Of a stretch of 9,713 nucleotides of DNA, positions 1-8,020 are shown piece by piece. The stretch's first letter is position 1, and every line of letters begins with the position of its first letter. A program made the position numbers and the translations under genes. The notes below the pieces were generated by a model. The model worked only from the letters and a program-made list of their open reading frames with translations, was not told the DNA's origin and made no database searches. The DNA lies in the NCBI GenBank assembly GCA_943325595.2, contig CALPQA020000040.1, positions 1 through 9,713 on the forward strand, given 5' to 3'. Origin of the DNA: Auritidibacter sp. Marseille-P8566 (GTDB lineage Bacteria; Bacteroidota; Bacteroidia; Flavobacteriales; Flavobacteriaceae).

Positions 1-516
1 AATTAAATCTTGGCGAACAGGATTTCCAGTTAAAATCATTTTATCTTTTGGAAAAAACCGTTCTAAATTTTCATAAGCCACACAAATTCTATTCGCTTTC
101 TTACTCAAAAATTTATTTGTAATTCCAGGAAATGAATTTTGTTCTTGAATAACCGTTGGAATATTCAAGGAATTCGCCATTTGCAATAAAGCCCCAGATG
201 CAAATCCACCAGTTCCAATAACTACATCAGGTTTAAATCCTTTAATTATGGCTCTTGATTTCCACAAACTACTAATTAATTTAAAAGGAAATAATAGATT
301 TTGCAAAGTCAATTTTCGTTGTAAACCAGCAATCCAAAGTCCTTTTATAGCATAACCCGCTTGAGGAACTTTTTGCATTTCCATTTTGTCTTGGGCTCCT
401 ACAAATAAGAATTCAGCATCTGGAAAACGAGATTTTAATTCGTTTGCAATAGCAATTGCTGGATAAATATGTCCGCCAGTTCCACCGCCACTCACTATGA
501 ATTTATGTTTTGCCAT
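1..516 (-). CDS. murG: MurG, lipid II-forming GlcNAc transferase (N-terminal 172 residues; 3' end outside window)
   Basis: MurG transfers GlcNAc from UDP-GlcNAc to lipid I at the inner face of the cytoplasmic membrane, giving lipid II. The frame opens at ATG 516-514 and stays open to the left edge, giving 172 residues starting [20 protein letters not shown]. The glycine-rich loop GGGTGGH (residues 10-16) is the N-terminal MurG signature for lipid-linked acceptor binding. Further family motifs follow: [11 protein letters not shown] near residues 107-117, [10 protein letters not shown] near 128-137, and TGNPVR near 164-169 at the edge of the N-terminal Rossmann domain. The family is usually about 360 residues, so roughly half is missing, including the C-terminal UDP-GlcNAc-binding domain. 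This is a window edge effect and not a visible truncation. It lies 106 bases downstream of ftsW, the widest gap in the window, and has only a weak purine stretch before its ATG. The identification is firm. Confidence 0.96.
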   Translation of the reverse strand, partial: MAKHKFIVSGGGTGGHIYPAIAIANELKSRFPDAEFLFVGAQDKMEMQKVPQAGYAIKGLWIAGLQRKLTLQNLLFPFKLISSLWKSRAIIKGFKPDVVIGTGGFASGALLQMANSLNIPTVIQEQNSFPGITNKFLSKKANRICVAYENLERFFPKDKMILTGNPVRQDLI

Positions 517-550
517 TATTAACTTCTGTTTATTCTTTTAAATTTATTTT

Positions 551-594
551 AATAATCCATCACAATTCCCCCTTCGGGGCTTAGGGGGATTATT
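551..594. repeat. G/C-rich palindromic element between ftsW and murG
   Basis: This 44-base element is bounded by perfect 8-base inverted repeats, AATAATCC at 551-558 and GGATTATT at 587-594. Inside it, TCCCCC (567-572) can pair with GGGGGA (584-589). Alternatively CCCC (569-572) can pair with GGGG (576-579) around a 3-base loop. It is strikingly G/C-rich within an otherwise very AT-rich spacer. Its structure suggests a dispersed REP-like or miniature repeat; that class is an inference, since no second copy lies in this window. On the minus-strand transcript no U-run follows the hairpin, so it is a poor terminator for the operon. On the plus strand it is followed by a T-rich run (590-601) and would resemble a terminator, but no plus-strand gene reads into it. 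It could alternatively act as an RNA-stability or attenuation hairpin between ftsW and murG. Confidence 0.7.
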
Positions 595-622
595 TCTTTT
601 TCAAAAATGCATCCATCGGATT
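590..622 (-). other. In-frame open extension after the ftsW stop codon
   Basis: Directly after the ftsW TAA (625-623) the same frame continues for ten sense codons, reading NPMDAFLKKK, to a second TAA at 592-590. The second stop falls inside the terminal repeat of the palindromic element at 551-594. The short peptide is lysine-rich and reads like a natural C-terminal tail. One base change in the first stop would join it to FtsW. It may be a relic of a longer ancestral FtsW tail, a readthrough product, or chance. At this length coding cannot be shown from a single sequence. Confidence 0.3.
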
Positions 623-1894
623 TTAAGAAGTATCTTCAATAGAATAATTATTCTCTACTACTTCTTCTACAGCATTTTCTTTTTCGATTTGTTCGTCAAT
701 TAACTTTTGAAGAATCAAATCTCTTTTTTCGGCTTCACTTTGTTCTAGTGCAATTTCTTCGTCTTTTTTGGTCACACTGATTATAATTCCTAAAGAAACA
801 CATGTCATCCAAATAGAACTTCCTCCACTACTTATTAACGGCAATGTTTGTCCTGTAACTGGTAACAATTCTACTGCAACACCCATATTAATAAGCGCCT
901 GAAATATCATTGGAAATCCCAATCCCACAACTAATAATTTTCCGAAAAGCGTGTTGGCTTTATGAGCAGCAACCATGAATCGGAAAAACAATAACAAATA
1001 CAATGCTAGAACACCCAATCCACCGATTAATCCATATTCTTCAACGATAATCGCAAAAATAAAATCGGAAGAAGATTGTGGTAAGACATTTTTCTGAACA
1101 CTTTTTCCGGGTCCTAAACCGTAAATTCCTCCAGAAGCTATGGCTATTTTTGCATTTTTAATTTGGTAATCGTCTTCTCCAGGTTTATTTGAGGTATAAT
1201 TTTCTATTCTACTTGTCCACGTTCCTACTCTATTGAAAAATTTTGAATCCGGAAATGCTTTGGATAATAAAACAAAAAATACGAGACATGCAACACCAGT
1301 TCCAACTATAAATCCGATATATTTTATAGGATAATTACCTACAAAGGCAAGCATTACCACCATGGCGAAAATCAGTGCAGTTGTAGAGAAATTGGCTGGT
1401 AAGATAAAACCCAAAGTAATAAATACAGGCAGCCAAAGTTCTAATAAAGATGATTTTAAGGTAACCGGAACTTCTGTTTTTTTAGATAAATATCGGGCTA
1501 CAAAAACCATTAAAACTACAAACGCAAAAGTTGATGTTTGAAATGTAATTCCGATAAAAGGTACTTTAATCCACCGACTCGCATTGGCACCAGCAATAAC
1601 GGTTCCTTTTACTAAAGTGTAAGCCAATAACGCCCAAACCACAGGCAGTGCAATTTTAGAAATCGCTCTGAAATAATGGTATGGAACTTTATGTACGGCA
1701 TAAATTATCAAGAAACCCATAAAAATATGAGCCAAATGAGTCAGCAAATAACTAATTGTATTCCCTGTTCCTTTGTTTAAATAAGCCAAATTACTACTCG
1801 CACTAAAAACAGGCATAAACGAAAACAGCGCTAATAAGGCCACGAATGTCCATATTACTTTGTCTCCTTTTAAATTGTTTATTAGTTCTCTCAT
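623..1894 (-). CDS. ftsW: FtsW, SEDS-family septal peptidoglycan polymerase
   Basis: FtsW is an integral membrane glycosyltransferase that polymerises lipid II at the division site together with its cognate class B PBP, here FtsI. The 423-residue protein has about ten hydrophobic segments, starting near residues 13-31. SEDS landmarks are visible. NASRWI lies at 103-108. PQSSSDFIFA at 272-281 contains Asp277, which aligns with the catalytic aspartate of the family. NMGVAVELLPVTGQTLPLISSGGSS at 336-360 is the classic signature near the last membrane segments. Residues from about 375 form a highly charged cytoplasmic tail rich in E and K, possibly helical. The start is ATG 1894-1892, with AAGGA eight bases upstream. 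RodA is the main alternative, but the position between murD and murG favours FtsW. The gap to murD is 41 bases. An open in-frame extension follows the stop. Confidence 0.96.
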   Translation of the reverse strand: MRELINNLKGDKVIWTFVALLALFSFMPVFSASSNLAYLNKGTGNTISYLLTHLAHIFMGFLIIYAVHKVPYHYFRAISKIALPVVWALLAYTLVKGTVIAGANASRWIKVPFIGITFQTSTFAFVVLMVFVARYLSKKTEVPVTLKSSLLELWLPVFITLGFILPANFSTTALIFAMVVMLAFVGNYPIKYIGFIVGTGVACLVFFVLLSKAFPDSKFFNRVGTWTSRIENYTSNKPGEDDYQIKNAKIAIASGGIYGLGPGKSVQKNVLPQSSSDFIFAIIVEEYGLIGGLGVLALYLLLFFRFMVAAHKANTLFGKLLVVGLGFPMIFQALINMGVAVELLPVTGQTLPLISSGGSSIWMTCVSLGIIISVTKKDEEIALEQSEAEKRDLILQKLIDEQIEKENAVEEVVENNYSIEDTS

Positions 1895-1902
1895 CTTATT
1901 AA

Positions 1903-1907
1903 TCCTT
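1903..1907 (-). promoter_or_regulatory. Shine-Dalgarno-like site of ftsW
   Basis: The minus strand reads AAGGA eight bases before the ftsW ATG, inside the 41-base gap after murD. This is a well-placed Shine-Dalgarno match, which is notable because Bacteroidota generally rely little on such sites and most other starts here lack one. It supports ATG 1894-1892 as the ftsW start. It may simply reflect that ftsW is not directly overlapped by its upstream gene. Confidence 0.4.
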
Positions 1908-1935
1908 ATAACTAAAGCCTATGCTTTGTGCTTTT

Positions 1936-3267
1936 TTATAAACTTCGTACTGCATTTTTAAATTGCCTACCTCTGTCTTCGTAGTTTTCGAATAAATCAA
2001 AACTCGCACAAGCAGGGGATAACAAAACAGAATCGCCTTTTTCAGCGAGACGTTGTGCCATTGTCACTGCATCTTGCATGCTTGTAACTTCAATCATCAT
2101 ATCGACGATATTCCCAAAAGCATCAATTATTTTCTTGTTATCAACACCTAGACAAATAATTGCTTTTACTTTTTCGTGAACCAACGACATCAATTCGGAA
2201 TAGTCATTTCCTTTGTCAACACCACCTACAATCCAAACAGTTGGAGTATTCATGCTATCTAAAGCAAAAAATGTTGCATTCACGTTTGTAGCTTTTGAAT
2301 CATTAATGTATTGTACATTTTGAATTTTCAAAACCTTCTCCAAACGATGTTCAACACCTTGAAAATTAGACAAACTTTCGCGAATGGTTTGTTTCCGGAT
2401 TTGCATCAATTTAGCAACAGAAGTCGCCGCCATTGCGTTTTTCATATTGTGCTTTCCTTCTAATGCAATGTATTGTGTGTCCATTACAAATTCCTCTTCG
2501 TTGATGTTGATTTCCATAGTATTTCCTTTTATAAACGCTCCTTTTTCAAATGTTTTTGTCAGTGAAAAAGGAATTAATTGTGCTTTTGTTTTATTGTTTT
2601 TGAACCATTCTGAAATTGCTTCGTCATCTGCATCATAGATTAAAAAATCTTTCTCCGTTTGGTTCATTGTAATTCTAAATTTTGATGCGATATAATTTTC
2701 ATATTTATATTCGTATCGGTCTAAATGGTCAGGACTTATATTGGTAATAATTGCAATATCGGGCCTATAATTTATGATGCCGTCCAATTGAAAACTACTT
2801 AATTCCAAGACATAAAAATCGTATTTATCATCCGCAACTTGCCATGCAAAGCTCTTTCCAATATTTCCAGCGAGTCCTACATTTACACCTGCCGATTTTA
2901 GCAAATGGTACGTCAACATTGTTGTGGTTGTTTTACCATTACTACCGGTAATTCCTATTGTTTTGGCTTTTGTAAAAGGCGCCGCAAATTCAATTTCAGA
3001 AATTACTGGGATTTTATTCTCGATTAACTTCTTTACAATTGGAGATTTTTCAGGTATTCCTGGGCTTTTCATCACCACATCGGCATTCAGAATTTTTTTT
3101 TCCGTATGCGTTTCTTCTTCCCATTTTATTCCATTAATACTAAGAACTTCCTTGTAATTTTCTTTTATTTTTCCAAAATCAGACACAAAAACATCGTACC
3201 CTTTTTTCTTTCCAAGAATTGCGGTTCCAACGCCGCTTTCACCCCCACCAAGTATGACTAATCTCAT
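1936..3267 (-). CDS. murD: MurD, UDP-MurNAc-L-alanine:D-glutamate ligase
   Basis: MurD is a cytoplasmic ATP-dependent ligase that adds D-glutamate to UDP-MurNAc-L-Ala. The 443-residue length is normal for the family. The N-terminal uridine-binding Rossmann domain begins MRLVILGGGESGVG. The Mur ligase P-loop is GITGSNGKTTTT (105-116). LELSSFQL (154-161) is characteristic of MurD. NISPDHLDRY (176-185) follows, with Lys196 in the place of the carbamylated lysine. HNMKNAMAA (273-281), HRLE (307-310), NDSKATN (322-328), GGVDKG (348-353) and SPACASFDLFENYEDRGRQF (417-436) complete the central and C-terminal domains. The start is ATG 3267-3265, with only one base separating it from the mraY stop, which suggests translational coupling. 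I see nothing broken or unusual. Confidence 0.98.
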   Translation of the reverse strand: MRLVILGGGESGVGTAILGKKKGYDVFVSDFGKIKENYKEVLSINGIKWEEETHTEKKILNADVVMKSPGIPEKSPIVKKLIENKIPVISEIEFAAPFTKAKTIGITGSNGKTTTTMLTYHLLKSAGVNVGLAGNIGKSFAWQVADDKYDFYVLELSSFQLDGIINYRPDIAIITNISPDHLDRYEYKYENYIASKFRITMNQTEKDFLIYDADDEAISEWFKNNKTKAQLIPFSLTKTFEKGAFIKGNTMEININEEEFVMDTQYIALEGKHNMKNAMAATSVAKLMQIRKQTIRESLSNFQGVEHRLEKVLKIQNVQYINDSKATNVNATFFALDSMNTPTVWIVGGVDKGNDYSELMSLVHEKVKAIICLGVDNKKIIDAFGNIVDMMIEVTSMQDAVTMAQRLAEKGDSVLLSPACASFDLFENYEDRGRQFKNAVRSL

Positions 3268-3268
3268 A

Positions 3269-4495
3269 CTATCTTAATTTTAAGGTTACAATTGAAAGGA
3301 TTGCTAATAATATTCCGACGATCCAAAACCGAGTTACAATTTTACTTTCGTGGTATCCTTTTTTCTGATAATGATGATGCAACGGCGACATTAGAAAGAT
3401 TCTTCGGCCTTCGCCAAAGCGTTTTTTTGTATATTTAAAATAGGCAACTTGTAATACCACTGAAAAATTCTCAGCTAAGAAAATCCCACATAATAATGGA
3501 ATCAACATTTCTTTACGAACTGAAATTGCCAAAACTGCTATAATTCCACCAATGGTTAAACTTCCTGTATCGCCCATAAAAACGGATGCTGGATAAGAAT
3601 TATACCACAGAAATCCTATTAATGCTCCAATAAAAGCTGCTATAAAAACGGTCATTTCCCCTGAATCAGGAATGTACATTATGTTCAGATAACTTGAAAA
3701 AACAATGTTACCAGAAACGAAAGTAAAAATTGCCAAAGCAAGGACAGATATCGCGGATGTTCCCGCTGCCAAACCATCAATTCCATCGGTTAAATTAGCT
3801 CCATTTGATACCGCAGTTATAATAAAAATTACAAACGGAATGAATATCAACCATGCCCATTTTTCGTATCCTTCACCAGTCCAAGCTAATAATTCAGCAT
3901 AATCAAATTCATTGTTTTTGAAAAATGGAATTGTTGTTGCTGTCGATTTTTCTTCAATTGGCGCTTGGTGAATTACATTTTCAGTTTGAGTCAATGAAAC
4001 TTTGTCCTTTACGTCTTTTCTAACGGTTACGCCAGGATGCAAATACAAAACAGAACCTACAATTAAGCCCAATCCAACTTGCCCAATTACTTTGAAAATA
4101 CCTTTTAATCCTTCTTTATCTTTTTTAAAAATTTTGATATAATCGTCAATAAAACCAATAGTTCCCATCCAAAGTGTGGTTACAATTAATAATATTATGT
4201 AGATGTTATTCAGTTTTGTCAAAAGAATAACTGGAATCAACGTGGCGATAATAATAATCAAACCGCCCATTGTTGGCGTCCCTGCTTTTTGAGTTTGACC
4301 TGCAAGACCTAATTCGCGAACGGTTTCTCCAACTTGCTGATTTCTCAAAAAATTGATGATTCTTTTTCCAAAAATCGTAGAAATCAACAAAGATAAAATC
4401 AATGCCAAAGCCGATCTAAAGGTGATGTATTGAAACACTCCTGTTCCAGGAACGTTTAGTACTTTATGTAGGTATTCAAATAAGTAATACAGCAT
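3269..4495 (-). CDS. mraY: MraY, phospho-MurNAc-pentapeptide transferase
   Basis: MraY moves phospho-MurNAc-pentapeptide from UDP to undecaprenyl phosphate, forming lipid I on the inner face of the membrane. The 408-residue protein is polytopic. Family motifs are KAGTPTMGG (70-78), the DDY aspartate pair (Asp117-Asp118), [13 protein letters not shown] (231-243) with nucleotide-binding residues, FMGDTGSL (306-313), and [10 protein letters not shown] (371-380), the HHH motif typical of MraY as opposed to WecA. It is about 50 residues longer than the 360-residue E. coli protein. The extra length lies roughly at 155-210, a polar charged stretch between two membrane segments, predicted to be outside the cytoplasm. 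Enlarged MraY proteins are, to my knowledge, usual in Bacteroidota. The gene starts at ATG 4495-4493 after a 61-base gap behind murE and stops one base before murD. Confidence 0.97.
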   Translation of the reverse strand: MLYYLFEYLHKVLNVPGTGVFQYITFRSALALILSLLISTIFGKRIINFLRNQQVGETVRELGLAGQTQKAGTPTMGGLIIIIATLIPVILLTKLNNIYIILLIVTTLWMGTIGFIDDYIKIFKKDKEGLKGIFKVIGQVGLGLIVGSVLYLHPGVTVRKDVKDKVSLTQTENVIHQAPIEEKSTATTIPFFKNNEFDYAELLAWTGEGYEKWAWLIFIPFVIFIITAVSNGANLTDGIDGLAAGTSAISVLALAIFTFVSGNIVFSSYLNIMYIPDSGEMTVFIAAFIGALIGFLWYNSYPASVFMGDTGSLTIGGIIAVLAISVRKEMLIPLLCGIFLAENFSVVLQVAYFKYTKKRFGEGRRIFLMSPLHHHYQKKGYHESKIVTRFWIVGILLAILSIVTLKLR

Positions 4496-4556
4496 AATTT
4501 TAGTTTATTTGGTTATTTTTATCTTCTTGTTGGCTTTTCGATTAAACGATTGAACC

Positions 4557-6020
4557 TTATTTCCCTAATTGCTCTAACATTTCTTTTACTATTTTCATAT
4601 CGTCAAAATCATGGCGAATGCCATTAATTTCTTGATAGGTTTCATGTCCTTTTCCAGCGATTAAAATAATATCATTGGCTTGAGCCAATTGACACGCGGC
4701 TTTAATAGCCTGCTTTCTATCTGAAATTGAAACTGTTTTCTTAAAATTTTGTGGCGCCACACCGCTTTCCATTTCAGCAATAATTGTTTCCGGGTTTTCC
4801 GTTCTAGGGTTATCCGAAGTAATTATTATTTTATCGCTTAATGTTGATGCAATATCAGCCATTATTGGGCGTTTCGTTTTATCTCTATCTCCACCACAAC
4901 CAACAACCGTGATTAATTGTTCGTTTTTGGTTCTAATATCATTTATTGTTTTCAACACGTTTTCTAAAGCATCTGGCGTATGTGCATAATCTACAATTGC
5001 CGTAATATTCCCTTTTGAAACGATGAATTGGAAACGTCCAGTAACACTTTCTAACTCAGACAATAATCGCAAAACTTCCAATGATTCCAATCCCAATTCA
5101 ACAGCAGTTCCATAAATTGCCAATAAATTATACGCATTAAAAGTTCCAATCAACCTAACCCAAACTTCATTATCATTTATTTTCAATAACAATCCTGACA
5201 ATTGGTTTTCGAGGATTAGTGCTTTATAATCAGAATACGTTTTCAATGCATACGTTCGCTTTTTTGCAACTGTATTTTGCAACATTACGTTTCCGTTTTT
5301 ATCATCAATATTGGATAATGCAAAAGCTGTTTTTGGTAAATTATCGAAAAACGACTTTTTCACATCTCTATATTCCGAAAATGTAGGATGGTAATCCAAA
5401 TGATCGTGAGATAAATTGGTAAAAACGCCTCCTGCAAAATGTAATCCTTCTGTTCTTTTTTGATGAATTCCGTGAGAACTCACTTCCATAAAACAATATT
5501 CCACTCCTTCATCAACCATCTGTTTTAAAAACTGATTGATTGTAATTGAATCCGGCGTAGTATGTGTTGCTTTGTATTCTTTGGTGTCTACTAAAATTTT
5601 CACCGTAGAAAGCAATCCCACTTTATACCCTGCTTTTTGAAACAATTGATATAATAAAGAGGCTACGGTTGTCTTTCCGTTTGTTCCTGTAATTCCAACT
5701 AACTTTAATTTTTGTGACGGGTTTTCATAATAATTTGCCGCCATAAAAGCCATCGCTTTATTCGTATCTTTTACTTGTATGTAAGTAATTCCCGTAACGA
5801 TTATTTCAGGAAATGTATCACAAATAATTGCAATTGCTCCTTTATTAATAGCTGTTTCAATAAAATCGTGCCCATCAGAAATTGTTCCTCGAATAGCAAT
5901 AAACACATCATTCTCAGCAATTTTTCTAGAATCAAATTCCATTTTTTCAATAGCAACATCCGTCGAACCATTAACTGCTTCGATTGCTACTTTCCAAAGT
6001 ATTTCTTTTAGATTTATCAC
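4557..6020 (-). CDS. murE: MurE, UDP-MurNAc-tripeptide synthetase (probably meso-diaminopimelate-adding)
   Basis: MurE adds the third amino acid of the stem peptide to UDP-MurNAc-L-Ala-D-Glu in the cytoplasm. The 487-residue length fits the family. Landmarks are the N-terminal FDSRK (29-33), P-loop GITGTNGKTT (109-118), THTTPDS (152-158), EVSSHG (179-184) and NLSHDHLDYH (202-211). Lys221 in YRDVKK is the likely carbamylated lysine. DYAHTPDAL (344-352), GCGGDRDKTKRP (374-385), DNPR (403-406) and GKGHE (456-460) follow. DNPR is the motif associated with meso-diaminopimelate, against the variants in lysine-adding enzymes, so the wall is inferred to be DAP-type. The start is GTG at 6020-6018, which shares four bases (GTGA) with the ftsI stop. 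The next in-frame ATG (residue 27) would remove the N-terminal fold. No murF follows; mraY does. Confidence 0.97.
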   Translation of the reverse strand: MINLKEILWKVAIEAVNGSTDVAIEKMEFDSRKIAENDVFIAIRGTISDGHDFIETAINKGAIAIICDTFPEIIVTGITYIQVKDTNKAMAFMAANYYENPSQKLKLVGITGTNGKTTVASLLYQLFQKAGYKVGLLSTVKILVDTKEYKATHTTPDSITINQFLKQMVDEGVEYCFMEVSSHGIHQKRTEGLHFAGGVFTNLSHDHLDYHPTFSEYRDVKKSFFDNLPKTAFALSNIDDKNGNVMLQNTVAKKRTYALKTYSDYKALILENQLSGLLLKINDNEVWVRLIGTFNAYNLLAIYGTAVELGLESLEVLRLLSELESVTGRFQFIVSKGNITAIVDYAHTPDALENVLKTINDIRTKNEQLITVVGCGGDRDKTKRPIMADIASTLSDKIIITSDNPRTENPETIIAEMESGVAPQNFKKTVSISDRKQAIKAACQLAQANDIILIAGKGHETYQEINGIRHDFDDMKIVKEMLEQLGK

Positions 6021-8020
6021 GATAATTCTAATATTATTGTTGCTTCATTTGTAATTGCTGCTCCTGGATTGATGGATTGCTTTTTAACTTTTCCAACTCC
6101 AATTATTTTTACTTTTACTTTAAGATTTCCCAATAAAGCAACTGCATCCATTCCTGACATTCCTTTCAAATTTGGAATAACATTCTTTTTCTCTTGTAAT
6201 TTTGCGTAGTAACCCGCATAATTTTTCTCCTGCGTGGTATTCTTTTTATCCAGATTTTTAACCTCATTTCTTGTTGGAGAATCCGTAAAAATCTTTTGCG
6301 CTATTCTTTTAAATACAGGTCCTGCGACATCTGCCCCATAATAATTGTTATTCGATGCATCTGGATTGTGCACAACTACAATACAGGAATATTTAGGCGC
6401 ATCTGCAGGGAAATACCCTACAAATGAAGAAATATAATGCTTGTCGGCACCTCCGTTGGTTCCGTAATTGGCTTGAGCCGTTCCCGTTTTTCCAGCCATC
6501 GAAAAATCTTTAGAATATAATTTTGATGCTGTTCCTCTTTTTACCACATTCTCCAAAACAGCTTTCAATTTCAGAATTGTTTCTTGGGAGCACACTTTTG
6601 GATTAATCACTTTTGTATTGAACTTCATCACCGTTCTATCCCATTCCTTAATTTCAGAAACAAATTGAGGCTTTACCATCACACCATTATTGGCAACTGA
6701 ATTGTAATAAGTTAATGTTTGTAAAGGCGTAATTGAAACACCATACCCAAACGCCATCCACGGAAGTGAAAGATTTGACCACGTTTTATCAGAAGGTTGA
6801 GGAATATATGGTTTACCTTCACCTTTAAAAGGCAATCCTAACCGAGAATTCAAACCATAAGCATTCAAATGATTTACAAACTGAGAAGGATTATTTTTAT
6901 AATTATTATAAACCGCCTGAACCATTACTGTATTTGATGATTTTTCAAATCCTTTTGCTAATGAAATACTTCCATAGCCCCCTTCGTGAGAATCAACAAC
7001 TCTTTTCCCAAAATAAGTAACTACACCACCATTCGTATTATAAACTGCACTTGTATCAACTTTTTTATCTTCTAGAAGCGTCATTAAATCGGCTAATTTA
7101 TAAGTTGACCCCGGTTCGTGAGATTCTGCAATAGCATAATTGGTCGTTTCAGCATAAGTATCTTCTGCTACTTTTCCCAAATTTGAAATTGCTTTAACTT
7201 GACCTGTTTTGGTTTCCATAACTACTACACAACCATGATCAGCCTTATATTTTTCAAGTTGTTCTAATAATGCGTGGTGCGCAATATCTTGGATAAAAAC
7301 ATCAATGGTCGAAATCACGTCGTACCCATCTTGAGGTTCTACTTCGTTTACATCACGGATTGGTTTCCACTGTCCTTTTGCAATTCTTTGTTTAAGGACT
7401 TTACCGTCTTTACCGTTCAAATAGTTTCTAAATGCCCATTCAATTCCTTTTCCGTCAGGCAAGCCTTGAGGAGTAACGCGCTCATAACCAATTGTTCTTT
7501 GCGCAATTTCTCCAATTGGATGTTTTCGAATTGTTTTTTGTTCAATAATAATTCCTCCTTTATAGATTCCTAATTTGAATAATGGAAAACTTTTAATACG
7601 CATGTATTCTGTGTAACTCAAATCTCTTGCGACCAATAAAAACCTGTTTTTGTTCGTTCTTGCAGCAGTTAATTCGGAACGAAAATAGCTACTTGGTTTG
7701 CCAAATAAAACAGCTAATGAATCGGATAATGGTTTGATATTTTTTTGAAAATCTTTAGAATCAGGTGCCACAGCATCAAATCGTATCGTGTAATTTGGAA
7801 TAGATGTTGCCAACAAACTTCCGTCTGAAGAATAAATATTTCCTTTATTTGCAGGTATAACAAAATTTCTAATTGAACGTTCTTTGGCCAATTTGCGCAA
7901 AGAATCACCCTCTACCCATTGGATATTGGTGATTTTTACAACAATTGCAAGTGCCATCAAAAAGATGACAACCGCAACCAAGTAGATTTTAGAGATTATA
8001 TTTTTGTTGTCCTCTACCAT
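6017..8020 (-). CDS. ftsI: FtsI (PBP3-like) septal transpeptidase with C-terminal PASTA domain
   Basis: This class B penicillin-binding protein crosslinks septal peptidoglycan on the outer face of the membrane and works with FtsW. The 667-residue protein has a short cytoplasmic N-terminus, one membrane anchor at about 11-29, a PBP dimerisation domain at about 55-220, and a transpeptidase domain at about 240-580. The catalytic motifs are complete: STYK (Ser305 nucleophile, Lys308), SSN (361-363) and KTGT (511-514). EPGSTYK, WMAFGYG and TPLQ are family context. Residues 613-667, beginning VIPNLKGMSGMDAV, form one PASTA domain after a charged linker (about 580-612). PASTA is absent from E. coli FtsI. 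The start is ATG 8020-8018, overlapping the ftsL-like gene by seven bases, and the stop TGA overlaps murE by four. The cluster position favours the division enzyme over the elongation PBP2. Confidence 0.96.
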   Translation of the reverse strand: MVEDNKNIISKIYLVAVVIFLMALAIVVKITNIQWVEGDSLRKLAKERSIRNFVIPANKGNIYSSDGSLLATSIPNYTIRFDAVAPDSKDFQKNIKPLSDSLAVLFGKPSSYFRSELTAARTNKNRFLLVARDLSYTEYMRIKSFPLFKLGIYKGGIIIEQKTIRKHPIGEIAQRTIGYERVTPQGLPDGKGIEWAFRNYLNGKDGKVLKQRIAKGQWKPIRDVNEVEPQDGYDVISTIDVFIQDIAHHALLEQLEKYKADHGCVVVMETKTGQVKAISNLGKVAEDTYAETTNYAIAESHEPGSTYKLADLMTLLEDKKVDTSAVYNTNGGVVTYFGKRVVDSHEGGYGSISLAKGFEKSSNTVMVQAVYNNYKNNPSQFVNHLNAYGLNSRLGLPFKGEGKPYIPQPSDKTWSNLSLPWMAFGYGVSITPLQTLTYYNSVANNGVMVKPQFVSEIKEWDRTVMKFNTKVINPKVCSQETILKLKAVLENVVKRGTASKLYSKDFSMAGKTGTAQANYGTNGGADKHYISSFVGYFPADAPKYSCIVVVHNPDASNNNYYGADVAGPVFKRIAQKIFTDSPTRNEVKNLDKKNTTQEKNYAGYYAKLQEKKNVIPNLKGMSGMDAVALLGNLKVKVKIIGVGKVKKQSINPGAAITNEATIILELS

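Noticed and set aside
555..617. Two copies of ATCCATC (555-561 and 611-617), considered as a target-site duplication
   Set aside because: They do not border the palindromic element symmetrically: one copy overlaps its terminal repeat and the other lies 16 bases outside. A 7-base match in this short AT-rich spacer can occur by chance.
1914..1927. Short inverted repeat AAAGC/GCTTT in the murD-ftsW gap
   Set aside because: The 5-base A/T-rich stem with a 4-base loop is weak, has no convincing U-run on the minus-strand transcript, and is expected by chance. It was not called a terminator.
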